64,000 bases of DNA. Origin: Prevotella sp. MGM2 (lineage in GTDB: Bacteria > Bacteroidota > Bacteroidia > Bacteroidales > Bacteroidaceae). Shown here piece by piece: positions 54,689-63,677 of this stretch; the first letter of the stretch is position 1; each line of letters begins with the position of its first letter. Both the position numbers and the translations under genes were made by a program. The stretch is taken from NCBI RefSeq assembly GCF_002933955.1, contig NZ_BEWW01000243.1:1-64000 (forward strand), written 5' to 3'. Below the pieces are notes generated by a model. The model made no database searches. It saw only the letters and a list, made by a program, of their open reading frames with translations, and was not told where the DNA came from.

Positions 54689-57193
54689 ATGAATAATAAA
54701 TCATTAACACCTGAATTGCTTGAAATTATTGAGGCAAGCCGCAGGGAAGCACACCGTTTGGGGCGTGCAGAAGTCCGTTCCGGATGTCTACTGCTCGGAT
54801 TACTCTCAAAAGACAATCGCGCCTGTGACATTCTGAATAAGTTGGGAGTATCACACCCTGAAGCGTCAACACGTATCGCAGAATATACAACTGATGAGAA
54901 TCTGGCAGCAGCCGGTTACGACAGTGCCATGACTGCTGATGAGCCAGGCCTGTCCAAAGAATGCCAGCGTCTATTGCGCATTGCCGCACTCGAAGCCCGG
55001 CGTCTAGGTGCAGAGGTTGCCTCTTCTGAACATTTACTACTTGGCATGTTACACGACAACGAAAATAAAGCCGGCCGTTTTCTTCACGACAATGGCGTCA
55101 CATACCGCCATATACTGGAAGCGCTCAATATCCGCCCCAGTGTACGGTCGGGATTCGGCTTAGCCGATGAAGAGCCTCTTCCGCCAGGTAGTGGAAAAAG
55201 CATGTCCGGCCCTTCCAGTTCAATCGGTTCGAAACACAATGAACGTGAAAGCAATACTCCTGTCATTGACAACTTTGGCGTAGACTTGACACGTAAAGCA
55301 GAAGAAGGCATACTTGACCCTGTTGTTGGACGTGAAACAGAAACTTTGCGTATGGCGCAAATTATGTGCCGCCGTAAAAAAAACAATCCCATACTGATAG
55401 GACAGCCAGGAGTAGGGAAAAGCGCTGTGGTGGAAGGATTGGCCCAAATGATTGTCAGCAGGAAAGCCCCACATGCACTTTTAGGCAAACGGATTGTAGC
55501 ACTTGATATGGCGACAGTTGTAGCCGGCACACAATTCCGGGGACAGTTTGAAGAGCGCCTGAGAAAACTCATTGAAGAACTCAAAGTGCATCCGGAAATA
55601 GTCCTTTTCATCGATGAAATACACACAATCATTGGTGCTGGTTCTGCGGCAGGAACATTGGATGCAGCCAATATACTGAAACCGGCATTGGCACGCGGAG
55701 AAGTGCAATGTATCGGTGCCACCACTATTGATGAATACCGTAAGACTATCGAAAAAGACGGAGCCTTAGAACGGCGTTTCCAAAAAGTTATGCTTGAGCC
55801 GTCAAGCATGGAGGAAACACGTTGTATTTTAGAAAACTTGAAAAGCCGATACGAAGAGCACCATTCCGTTAAATACACAAAAGAAGCGCTTGACGCATGT
55901 GTGGCTCTCACCACACGCTATGTGACAGACCGCTGTTTGCCAGACAAAGCAATCGATGCAATGGATGAAGCTGGCAGCCGCGTACATTTGTCTTCTGTAT
56001 CCGTTCCCAAAAGCATTACTGAAAAGGAAAAGGAAATCAGCGCCCTCAAAGTCCATAAGACAGAAGCAGCTCAACAACAAAACTATGAGTTGGCTGCCAA
56101 ACTGCGCGACATCATTGCAGAAAAGCAAACAGAACTTGAAGAAATGAACAAGGCATGGCTGGCTTCTCTCAACGTTGATTGTGGAACCGTTGATACCGAT
56201 CAGGTTGCAGAAGTTGTTGCCATGATGAGCGGTGTACCTGCTGGTCGCATAGCCCAAAATGAAAATGACCGTTTACGCGGCATGAAGGATGCATTGAAAT
56301 CCCGCGTTATCGCGCAAGACGAAGCTATAGACAAACTAGTACGTGCCATAACAATGAGCCGTTTGGGAATGAAAGGCGATGACCGTCCCATCGGTACATT
56401 TATGTTTGTCGGCTCCACCGGTGTGGGTAAGACACATCTGGTAAAATGTTTGGCAGAACACATGTTTGGTCGCAAAGATGCATTAATACGCATTGACATG
56501 AGTGAATATGGAGAGAAATACAATACGAGTCGTCTCGTTGGCGCCCCACCGGGATATGTTGGTTATGAAGAGGGCGGACAACTTACGGAACGTGTACGAC
56601 GCCACCCTTATTCTGTCATTCTGCTTGATGAAATTGAAAAAGCCCATCAAGATGTATTCAATACATTGCTACAAGTGATGGACGAAGGTCGCATGACTGA
56701 TGGAAACGGTACAACGGTAGATTTTCGTAATACTGTTATTATCATGACATCCAACAGCGGTACACGTCAATTAGATGAATTTGGAAGCGGTATTGGATTT
56801 ACAGCCAGCGATTTATCATCAAATAAAGCCGATGGAATTATATCTAAAGCTCTGAAACGCCAATTTGCTCCAGAATTTTTAAACCGTTTGGACGACATAA
56901 TAATGTTTCATTCTTTGACAAAAAATGATGCCTCCCAAATTGCAAAGATAGAATTGGACAGCCTTGTTCTGAGAATGGAAAAGATAGGCTATACATTACA
57001 TTTGACACCTGAAATCATTCAATTTATAGTAGATCACGGTTTCGACCCACAATACGGTGCCCGGTCGCTGAAACGTGCAATCAAGAATCATATTGAAGAC
57101 ATCATCTGCGAAGCAATAATGGATGGTAAAATAAAGAATAACAGAATAATATTTGAACAAACTAAAGAAAAACTTCAAATAATTCAAGAATAA
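54689..57193 (+). CDS. clpC: ATP-dependent Clp protease ATPase subunit ClpC
   Basis: AAA+ unfoldase that feeds substrates to ClpP or acts as a disaggregase. From ATG at 54689 (MNNKSLTPELLEI) it has 834 residues: double Clp-N repeat (1-145), AAA1 with GQPGVGKS (238-245), a short UVR-like coiled insert (about 420-465, typical of ClpC rather than ClpB), and AAA2 with GSTGVGKT (575-582) and LLDEIEKAH. The frame extends 28 codons further up (54605), but that extension is not conserved and lies in the leader. The next gene, rfbC, is 93 nt downstream. Confidence 0.93.
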   Translation: MNNKSLTPELLEIIEASRREAHRLGRAEVRSGCLLLGLLSKDNRACDILNKLGVSHPEASTRIAEYTTDENLAAAGYDSAMTADEPGLSKECQRLLRIAALEARRLGAEVASSEHLLLGMLHDNENKAGRFLHDNGVTYRHILEALNIRPSVRSGFGLADEEPLPPGSGKSMSGPSSSIGSKHNERESNTPVIDNFGVDLTRKAEEGILDPVVGRETETLRMAQIMCRRKKNNPILIGQPGVGKSAVVEGLAQMIVSRKAPHALLGKRIVALDMATVVAGTQFRGQFEERLRKLIEELKVHPEIVLFIDEIHTIIGAGSAAGTLDAANILKPALARGEVQCIGATTIDEYRKTIEKDGALERRFQKVMLEPSSMEETRCILENLKSRYEEHHSVKYTKEALDACVALTTRYVTDRCLPDKAIDAMDEAGSRVHLSSVSVPKSITEKEKEISALKVHKTEAAQQQNYELAAKLRDIIAEKQTELEEMNKAWLASLNVDCGTVDTDQVAEVVAMMSGVPAGRIAQNENDRLRGMKDALKSRVIAQDEAIDKLVRAITMSRLGMKGDDRPIGTFMFVGSTGVGKTHLVKCLAEHMFGRKDALIRIDMSEYGEKYNTSRLVGAPPGYVGYEEGGQLTERVRRHPYSVILLDEIEKAHQDVFNTLLQVMDEGRMTDGNGTTVDFRNTVIIMTSNSGTRQLDEFGSGIGFTASDLSSNKADGIISKALKRQFAPEFLNRLDDIIMFHSLTKNDASQIAKIELDSLVLRMEKIGYTLHLTPEIIQFIVDHGFDPQYGARSLKRAIKNHIEDIICEAIMDGKIKNNRIIFEQTKEKLQIIQE

Positions 57194-57286
57194 TAAGTAC
57201 CAACTAACTTTTCATTGATTTGCGTTAATATCATTACTTTAAAATGATATTCAGCAGAATAAAAGACGATCAATAAAGAATAAAAT

Positions 57287-57841
57287 ATGAAATACATAAA
57301 AACCGACATATCAGATGTTTGGATAATAGAACCTGAAGTTTTTGAAGACAAACGAGGCTATTTTATGGAAACATGGCGTGAAGAAGATTTCAACAAGCAT
57401 ATAGGGCATAATGTGCATTTCGTACAGGATAACCAATCCATGTCTTCACGCGGTGTATTGCGTGGCTTACACTATCAGAAAGGAGAAGCTTCACAAGCTA
57501 AATTAGTAAGAGTTTTAGAAGGAACTGTTGTCGATGTGGCAGTCGACCTTCGTAAAAAATCTCCAACGTTTGGTCAACATGTAATGGTGGAACTAAGCGC
57601 TGATAATAAACGCCAATTGTTTATTCCTCGCGGCTTTGCCCACGGTTTTCAAGTAATCAGTGAAACAGCTGTCTTTACATATAAAGTAGACAATCGCTAT
57701 GCTCCTGAAAAGGAATGCTCCATTCGCTATGATGATCCGTCCCTTGCAATAACATGGCCCATCGAAAATCTTGATGAAATCAAACTGTCCGAAAAAGATT
57801 TGCAAAAAGCCCTCTCTTTTGAAGTTGCTGAAAAATTTTAA
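57287..57841 (+). CDS. rfbC: dTDP-4-dehydrorhamnose 3,5-epimerase
   Basis: Third step of dTDP-L-rhamnose synthesis for surface polysaccharide. 184-residue cupin: DVWIIEPEVFEDKRGYFMET, the catalytic His region GVLRGLHYQKGEASQAKLVR, and FIPRGFAHGFQVIS. Length is typical. rfbA, rfbB and rfbD are not adjacent, so it is separated from the rest of the pathway here. It is followed after 57 nt by lepA. Confidence 0.95.
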   Translation: MKYIKTDISDVWIIEPEVFEDKRGYFMETWREEDFNKHIGHNVHFVQDNQSMSSRGVLRGLHYQKGEASQAKLVRVLEGTVVDVAVDLRKKSPTFGQHVMVELSADNKRQLFIPRGFAHGFQVISETAVFTYKVDNRYAPEKECSIRYDDPSLAITWPIENLDEIKLSEKDLQKALSFEVAEKF

Positions 57842-57898
57842 TTATCACACATCCTTCAGCGCTTCTCCAAACATTATTAATGATAAAAATATAAGATT

Positions 57899-59680
57899 TT
57901 GAAGCACATACGTAACTTTTGTATTATCGCACACATCGATCATGGAAAAAGCACTTTGGCCGATCGTCTGTTAGAACGAACCCAAACGATTCAGGTGACC
58001 AATGGCCAAATGCTCGATGATATGGATCTCGAACGTGAGCGCGGCATCACAATCAAAAGCCATGCCATACAAATGGAATACCAATGCGATGGAGAAACTT
58101 TTGTTCTTAACTTAATTGATACGCCGGGACATGTGGATTTTGCTTATGAAGTATCACGAAGTATCGCTGCTTGTGAAGGATGTATTCTGGTCGTAGACTC
58201 TACACAAGGCGTACAAGCACAAACTATTTCAAATTTGTACATGGCCATTGAACACGATTTGGAAATCATTCCTGTGCTCAACAAATGTGATATGGTCAAC
58301 TCCATGCCGGAAGAAGTCGAAGACGAAATAATAGAATTGTTAGGATGCAAACGCGAAGAAATTATCCGCGCTTCAGGCCGGACGGGACAGGGCGTAGATG
58401 ATATTTTAAGAGCGGTCGTGAATCGCATTCCCGCACCTGTAGGAGATGAAAACGCCCCTTTGCAAGCTCTGATTTTTGATTCTGTCTTCAACCCGTTCCG
58501 TGGCATTATCGCTTATTATAAAATAGTCAATGGAAATATAAGCCAAGGAGATGATGTTCTCTTCGTTAACACTCAGAAAAAATATGAGGCAGACGAAGTT
58601 GGAGTGCTTAAAATGGAACTTTCCCCACGAAAAACACTTCACTGTGGTGATGTTGGCTATATCGTTAGTGGTATTAAAACTGCAACAGAAGTAAAGGTCG
58701 GGGACACCATTACTAAATTATCCCAACCTTGTGAAAAAGCGATTGAAGGTTTTGAAGAAGTAAAACCTATGGTCTTTGCCGGTGTGTATCCTATAGAAAC
58801 AGAAGATTTTGAACAACTCCGAGCCAGTTTGGAAAAATTACAGCTAAACGATGCCTCACTGAGTTTCCAACCAGAATCTTCCGTTGCTTTGGGATTTGGC
58901 TTCCGTTGCGGTTTTTTAGGATTATTGCATATGGAAATTGTTCAGGAACGTCTCGACCGTGAATTTAATATGAATGTGATAACAACTGTTCCAAACGTAA
59001 ATTATCACATTTATGACAAGCATGGCGAAATGAAAGAGGTACACAATCCGGCTGGTATGCCTGACGCAACGGAGATAGAACGTATTGAAGAACCTTATAT
59101 CCGTGCTTCAATCATCACAAAAACCGATTATATCGGCAATATTATGACTCTGTGCTTAGGAAAGCGAGGTGAATTAATCAAACAAGAATATGTATCAGGA
59201 GATCGTGTGGAATTATATTATGACATGCCATTGGCCGAAATCGTCATTGATTTCTATGACAAACTAAAATCTATATCAAAAGGTTATGCTTCATTTGACT
59301 ATCATCCGATAGAATTCCGCCCCTCAAAACTTGTAAAACTCGACATTCTTCTTAATGGCGAACCTGTTGATGCGTTATCAACTCTAACTCACGTTGACAA
59401 TTCCGTTTATTTTGGCCGCAGAATGTGTGAAAAGCTAAAAGAACTTTTACCAAGGCAACAATTCGATATTGCCATACAAGCTGCAATCGGCGCCAAAATC
59501 ATAGCCCGTGAAACTGTTAAGCAAGTACGTAAAGATGTAACCGCTAAATGTTATGGTGGAGATATCAGCCGAAAACGTAAATTGCTAGAAAAACAAAAAC
59601 GAGGTAAGAAACGTATGAAAGAAATAGGTAATGTACAAGTTCCTCAAAAAGCTTTTCTTGCTGTATTAAAATTAGATTAG
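57899..59680 (+). CDS. lepA: elongation factor 4 (LepA)
   Basis: Ribosome-associated GTPase that affects elongation and initiation under stress. 593 residues: GTP-binding AHIDHGKST (10-18), [13 protein letters not shown], domains II-III and V, and the LepA-specific C-terminal domain ending in FLAVLKLD. The start is TTG at 57899 ([12 protein letters not shown]); this is where conserved homology begins, and the only nearby upstream ATG is followed by a stop, so the rare start is well supported. Confidence 0.97.
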   Translation: MKHIRNFCIIAHIDHGKSTLADRLLERTQTIQVTNGQMLDDMDLERERGITIKSHAIQMEYQCDGETFVLNLIDTPGHVDFAYEVSRSIAACEGCILVVDSTQGVQAQTISNLYMAIEHDLEIIPVLNKCDMVNSMPEEVEDEIIELLGCKREEIIRASGRTGQGVDDILRAVVNRIPAPVGDENAPLQALIFDSVFNPFRGIIAYYKIVNGNISQGDDVLFVNTQKKYEADEVGVLKMELSPRKTLHCGDVGYIVSGIKTATEVKVGDTITKLSQPCEKAIEGFEEVKPMVFAGVYPIETEDFEQLRASLEKLQLNDASLSFQPESSVALGFGFRCGFLGLLHMEIVQERLDREFNMNVITTVPNVNYHIYDKHGEMKEVHNPAGMPDATEIERIEEPYIRASIITKTDYIGNIMTLCLGKRGELIKQEYVSGDRVELYYDMPLAEIVIDFYDKLKSISKGYASFDYHPIEFRPSKLVKLDILLNGEPVDALSTLTHVDNSVYFGRRMCEKLKELLPRQQFDIAIQAAIGAKIIARETVKQVRKDVTAKCYGGDISRKRKLLEKQKRGKKRMKEIGNVQVPQKAFLAVLKLD

Positions 59681-59756
59681 CTTATTAAATTCAGCACGGA
59701 ACCAATTCATATCGTCATCAGACTATTAAAAACAAACTTGAACTATATATAAACCT

Positions 59757-60455
59757 ATGTTGATAGAACTCAATCACGTAAATGTCAGTATTGCAGACAA
59801 ACATTTGCTAAATGACGTATGTTTTCACGTGGACGAAGGTGAGTTCGTCTACCTTACCGGCCATGTTGGATCTGGAAAAAGTTCGCTACTCAAAACTCTC
59901 TATGGAGAATTACCGGTAGGCGCCAGTGGTGAAGCGCATATTTTAGGATACGATTTGCATCAACTGAAGCGAAAACATATTCCAGCCTTACGTAAGCATT
60001 TAGGGATTGTATTCCAAGACTTCCAACTGCTTTCAGATCGTACTATATCAGCTAATCTGGACTTTGTGCTCCGCGCTACTGGATGGCGTAAAAAACAAAT
60101 TCGCCAACAACGCATCAATGAAGTTCTTGAAGAAGTTGGATTAACAGATAAAATGGAAAGTTATCCTCACCAACTTTCTGGCGGCGAGCAACAACGCATA
60201 GCAATTGCAAGAGCTTTACTTAATACTCCAAAGATCATTCTTGCCGATGAACCAACAGGAAATTTAGACCGTGACACCAGCTCAAAAATCATAGAATTGC
60301 TGAAACGAGTGTGCGAAAGAGGAACTGCGGTTGTCATGATCACACATAATCTCAATTTATTACAACAATACCCTGGCATCGTTTATCGCTGTGAAAATGG
60401 CTGTATTGCAGAGATTACCAAGGAATATAACACTCCTATAACTTTAGACCAATAA
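59757..60455 (+). CDS. ftsE: FtsE-like ABC ATPase
   Basis: ATPase that with FtsX regulates peptidoglycan hydrolases at the septum. 232 residues: Walker [10 protein letters not shown] (35-43), Q-loop FQDFQLL, signature [16 protein letters not shown], Walker [13 protein letters not shown] and H-loop ITHN. FtsE-like features include the phrase [12 protein letters not shown]. No ftsX gene is adjacent; the next gene, 40 nt on, is aspartokinase. A LolD-type ATPase is an alternative reading. Confidence 0.82.
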   Translation: MLIELNHVNVSIADKHLLNDVCFHVDEGEFVYLTGHVGSGKSSLLKTLYGELPVGASGEAHILGYDLHQLKRKHIPALRKHLGIVFQDFQLLSDRTISANLDFVLRATGWRKKQIRQQRINEVLEEVGLTDKMESYPHQLSGGEQQRIAIARALLNTPKIILADEPTGNLDRDTSSKIIELLKRVCERGTAVVMITHNLNLLQQYPGIVYRCENGCIAEITKEYNTPITLDQ

Positions 60456-60495
60456 ATCTACTCCCAATATAAACGATAACAATTACATTCAAAAT

Positions 60496-61809
60496 ATGAA
60501 AATTCTTAAATTCGGAGGAACTTCTGTCGGAACGCCCCAACGCATGAAAGATGTTTCGGAACTTATCTCTGACGGACAACAGAAAATAGTTGTACTTTCA
60601 GCGATGTCAGGAACGACAAACACATTAGTTGAAATTGCCGATTATTATAAAAAAGGCAATGTTGAAGCTGCAGGTAATGTCATCAACAAACTGCGTATGA
60701 TCTATATGGAGCATGCCAGAGAACTTTATTCTACCGAGGACATGGTATTAAAAACCATTGATTTTCTGAAAGATGAGTTTATGTACCTACACAGCTTTGC
60801 CAGCGTTGAATTTTCAGAAGTTGTAGAGAGAACCATATTGGCTCAAGGCGAAATCATCAGTACCAACATGGTAACCAATTACCTTAAAGAGCAAGGCAAA
60901 AAAGTTTCTCTTATTCCAGCTTTGGACTATATGCGTCTGGCCGATAACGGAGAGCCGGATTTAGGTTACATCAATTCTCACTTACGCGACATCCTCAATA
61001 GTCAGGAGTCATGTGACATTTATATCACACAAGGCTTTATCTGCCGCAATCATCTGGGCGACATAGATAATTTACAACGAGGAGGAAGTGACTACACTGC
61101 TTGTCTTATTGGAGCTGCCCTGCATGCCAGTGAAATACAAATATGGACAGACATTGATGGCATGCACAATAATGATCCGCGCATTGTTGACAATACATTA
61201 CCTGTAAGACAACTAAATTTTGAGGAAGCGGCAGAATTAGCTTATTTCGGTGCCAAAATCCTACATCCGACCTGCATACAGCCGGCACGTTACGCCAGCG
61301 TGCCTGTGCGTTTGCTCAATACCATGGATCCAACGGCACCCGGCACAATTATCAACAATGAAATGGTGCCGGGTCACATTAAGGCCGTTGCTGCAAAGGA
61401 CAATATATCCGTTATCAAGATCGTATCTTCACGCATGCTATTGGCCACAGGATTCCTACGAAAAGTATTTGAAATTTTCGAAACTTATAATACTTGCATC
61501 GACATGGTTACAACTTCTGAGGTAGGTATTTCATTGAGTATCGACAATACGAGTCGCATAGTCCCCATTCTTGAAGAATTAAAAAAATATGGAGTGGTTG
61601 AAATTGAAAACAACATGTGTATCATCTGCGTTGTCGGTGATCTAAGATTTGACAATGTTGGTTTGGAAACACTGGCCACTGAAGCATTGGCCCAAATTCC
61701 TGTGCGCATGATTTCATATGGAGGCAGTAACCATAACATATCCTTCCTTGTTAGAGAAGCTGATAAAAAAGCCGCCTTACAAGCACTTAGCGCAAAACTT
61801 TTCAATTAA
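60496..61809 (+). CDS. lysC: aspartate kinase
   Basis: First step of the aspartate pathway (Lys, Thr, Met, DAP). 437-residue monofunctional enzyme: KFGGTSVG (4-11), the conserved GGSDYTAC and WTDIDGMHNNDPR, then two ACT domains (about 300-437) for feedback control by an amino acid. No homoserine dehydrogenase fusion. A tight terminator (61822-61853) lies directly after its stop codon, so its expression can be separated from that of lysA just downstream. Confidence 0.94.
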   Translation: MKILKFGGTSVGTPQRMKDVSELISDGQQKIVVLSAMSGTTNTLVEIADYYKKGNVEAAGNVINKLRMIYMEHARELYSTEDMVLKTIDFLKDEFMYLHSFASVEFSEVVERTILAQGEIISTNMVTNYLKEQGKKVSLIPALDYMRLADNGEPDLGYINSHLRDILNSQESCDIYITQGFICRNHLGDIDNLQRGGSDYTACLIGAALHASEIQIWTDIDGMHNNDPRIVDNTLPVRQLNFEEAAELAYFGAKILHPTCIQPARYASVPVRLLNTMDPTAPGTIINNEMVPGHIKAVAAKDNISVIKIVSSRMLLATGFLRKVFEIFETYNTCIDMVTTSEVGISLSIDNTSRIVPILEELKKYGVVEIENNMCIICVVGDLRFDNVGLETLATEALAQIPVRMISYGGSNHNISFLVREADKKAALQALSAKLFN

Positions 61810-61821
61810 CCAATGAATTGT

Positions 61822-61853
61822 AAATGCGGAACAGATTAACATGTTCCGCATTT
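61822..61853 (+). terminator. terminator between aspartokinase and lysA
   Basis: AAATGCGGAACA and TGTTCCGCATTT form a perfect 12 bp stem with an 8 nt loop, then TT; it starts 13 nt after the aspartokinase stop codon and ends 25 nt before the preferred lysA ATG. Confidence 0.85.
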
Positions 61854-61877
61854 TTATCTTCTCCAATTAATGTCAAA

Positions 61878-63098
61878 ATGCCAGAAACAAAAAAAACATC
61901 CACTGTGAAATTTCCCCTGGAAAAATTTGAAAAAATAAGAACACCTTTCTATTATTATGATCTTTCACTGTTGTCTGACACTTTATCCTCTATCAAGGAA
62001 GCAACAGCTGATTTACCCAACTATCATGTACATTATGCTATTAAAGCCAATGCCAACCCTCGGTTGTTACGCCAAATTGCCTCAGCCGGATTCGGTGCCG
62101 ATTGTGTTAGCGGAGGTGAGATAGAAACAGCCTTGTCTTCAGGTTTTGATGCTTCAAAAATAGTTTTTGCCGGAGTAGGGAAGAGCGATTGGGAGATCAA
62201 TCTCGGACTGGATAATAATATTGCTTGCTTCAATGTAGAGAGTATTCCCGAGCTTGAAGTCATTAACCAACTGGCCGCTAAGAAAGAAAAAACAGCCAAC
62301 GTCGCCTTCCGTGTCAATCCAAACATAGACGCTCATACTCACGAGAAAATAACAACGGGACTCAATGAAAACAAATTCGGCATAGCGATGGAAGATTTGC
62401 ATGAAGCTATAGGTCTGGCATGCAAAATGAAAAATATCAATTATGTCGGATTACATTTTCATATAGGCAGCCAGATACTGGATTTAGATGCTTATCATGC
62501 ACTCTGCCAACGTGTGAATGATCTTCAGAAGCAACTGGAAAGCGCTGGCATAAAAACACAAACAATCAATGTCGGAGGAGGATTAGGTATTGACTATGAA
62601 CAACCGGATGCAAATCCCATACCGGACTTCCAAAGCTATTTCGGCATTTTCAGGAAACATTTGAATTTACGTTCTCACCAGCAACTGCATTTTGAGTTGG
62701 GGCGTTCTGTCGTGGCCCAATGTGGAAGTCTTATCGCCCGCACATTATATATTAAAAAAGGGCATACCAAACAATTCCTCATTGTAGATGCCGGTTTAAC
62801 GGAACTTATTCGCCCTGCAATGTATGGTGCGGTACATGCCACACTAAACATTTCGGCTCCTAAAGAAACACCAACAGAAGTTTATGATGTCGTCGGTCCC
62901 ATTTGTGAGAGCAGTGATGTTTTTGCTAAAGCCATGCCTCTGCCTCAATCCCGACGTGGCGATTTCATTGCATTCCGGTCTGCCGGTGCTTATGGTGAAA
63001 CAATGGCTTCCTGTTATAATTGCCGTCAACTTCCACAAAGTTATTTCAACATGTCAAACGAAAATCTGTCTCCCAATGATATGGATTGTTCCATGTAA
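61878..63098 (+). CDS. lysA: diaminopimelate decarboxylase
   Basis: Last step of lysine synthesis: PLP-dependent decarboxylation of meso-DAP. From ATG at 61878 (MPETKKT) it has 406 residues with the PLP-binding lysine K56 in HYAIKANAN, FGADCVSGGEIE, HFHIGSQILD, GGGLGIDYEQ, ELGRSVVAQCG and the C-terminal GPICESSDVFAK. The frame is open to an ATG at 61824, but that codon lies in the aspartokinase terminator stem, so 61878 is chosen. No separate promoter was recognised in the short gap. Confidence 0.94.
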   Translation: MPETKKTSTVKFPLEKFEKIRTPFYYYDLSLLSDTLSSIKEATADLPNYHVHYAIKANANPRLLRQIASAGFGADCVSGGEIETALSSGFDASKIVFAGVGKSDWEINLGLDNNIACFNVESIPELEVINQLAAKKEKTANVAFRVNPNIDAHTHEKITTGLNENKFGIAMEDLHEAIGLACKMKNINYVGLHFHIGSQILDLDAYHALCQRVNDLQKQLESAGIKTQTINVGGGLGIDYEQPDANPIPDFQSYFGIFRKHLNLRSHQQLHFELGRSVVAQCGSLIARTLYIKKGHTKQFLIVDAGLTELIRPAMYGAVHATLNISAPKETPTEVYDVVGPICESSDVFAKAMPLPQSRRGDFIAFRSAGAYGETMASCYNCRQLPQSYFNMSNENLSPNDMDCSM

Positions 63099-63131
63099 CC
63101 TCGTTAGGGAAGACTTTTCTACTATTGAGAA

Positions 63132-63397
63132 TTAACATTTTTAACCTTTGATTACATTTTAATGGCGTTGTATTGTCTCTGTTCTGGAATGTGACACGAC
63201 ACGAATAAGGATAATTCGAAAAAGGTTACTTGGAATTTTTACGGCAATACTGACTTTTCATCAGCCAAATTCAGGCTTTTTTCGCTTGAAAAACATTTGA
63301 ATATGTATAAAATTAGGCAGTTCTGAAAGAACTGCCTAATTTGTGTCTGCAAATATACAACATTTTCCGGCAAAAAGCAAATTGTGTTAAAATTCAG
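63132..63397 (-). repeat. dispersed promoter-hairpin element, copy G
   Basis: Reverse copy. CAAA at 63378-63381 and CAAATATA at 63350-63357 (20 nt apart) are the complements of the -33 and -7 boxes. The hairpin at 63311-63341 is perfect (AATTAGGCAGTTCT arms, 3 nt loop) and on that strand ends in AATTTTATAC. GTATTGCCGTAAAAATTCC lies at about 63231-63249, and the distal TTAACATTTTTAACC at 63132-63146. It fills half of the 573 bp gap between lysA and the RND adaptor gene; the rest shows only the adaptor promoter. Confidence 0.88.
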
Positions 63398-63599
63398 ATA
63401 TTATGTTACAACCTCAAATCATCAGAAAATGATTAACCCTAAAAAGGGAGGATGAATTTAAATGAAAACCAATATGCAACTAAAACTTCATTAATATCAA
63501 GTGATTGCAAAAATCATGTCACACAGCTCTGTTTAGTTAATAAAACTCAACACTCAAAAAACAATTGAAAACTTTTTCTTCCGTATGAGTTTTTTGCTG

Positions 63600-63607
63600 T
63601 AATTTTG
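63600..63607 (+). promoter_or_regulatory. -7 element of the RND adaptor gene
   Basis: TAATTTTG about 65-70 nt upstream of the ATG; the -33 box is unclear. Confidence 0.45.
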
Positions 63608-63677
63608 CATCAATTATAATTATAGCATATAATATTATTACCAATAAAGACAAAATTTATTTATAAACCAAATGTAT

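Noticed and set aside
55084-55914. 276-codon reverse frame within clpC
   Set aside because: Lies opposite the AAA1 domain; composition (Ser/Arg-rich) is typical of an antisense shadow.
61824-61877. 18-codon N-terminal extension of lysA
   Set aside because: Its ATG is inside the aspartokinase terminator stem and the residues are not conserved.
11551-63397. Regularly spaced repeats as a possible CRISPR signal
   Set aside because: Copies are about 9 kb apart, on both strands and about 170-280 bp long, with no cas genes; not a CRISPR array.
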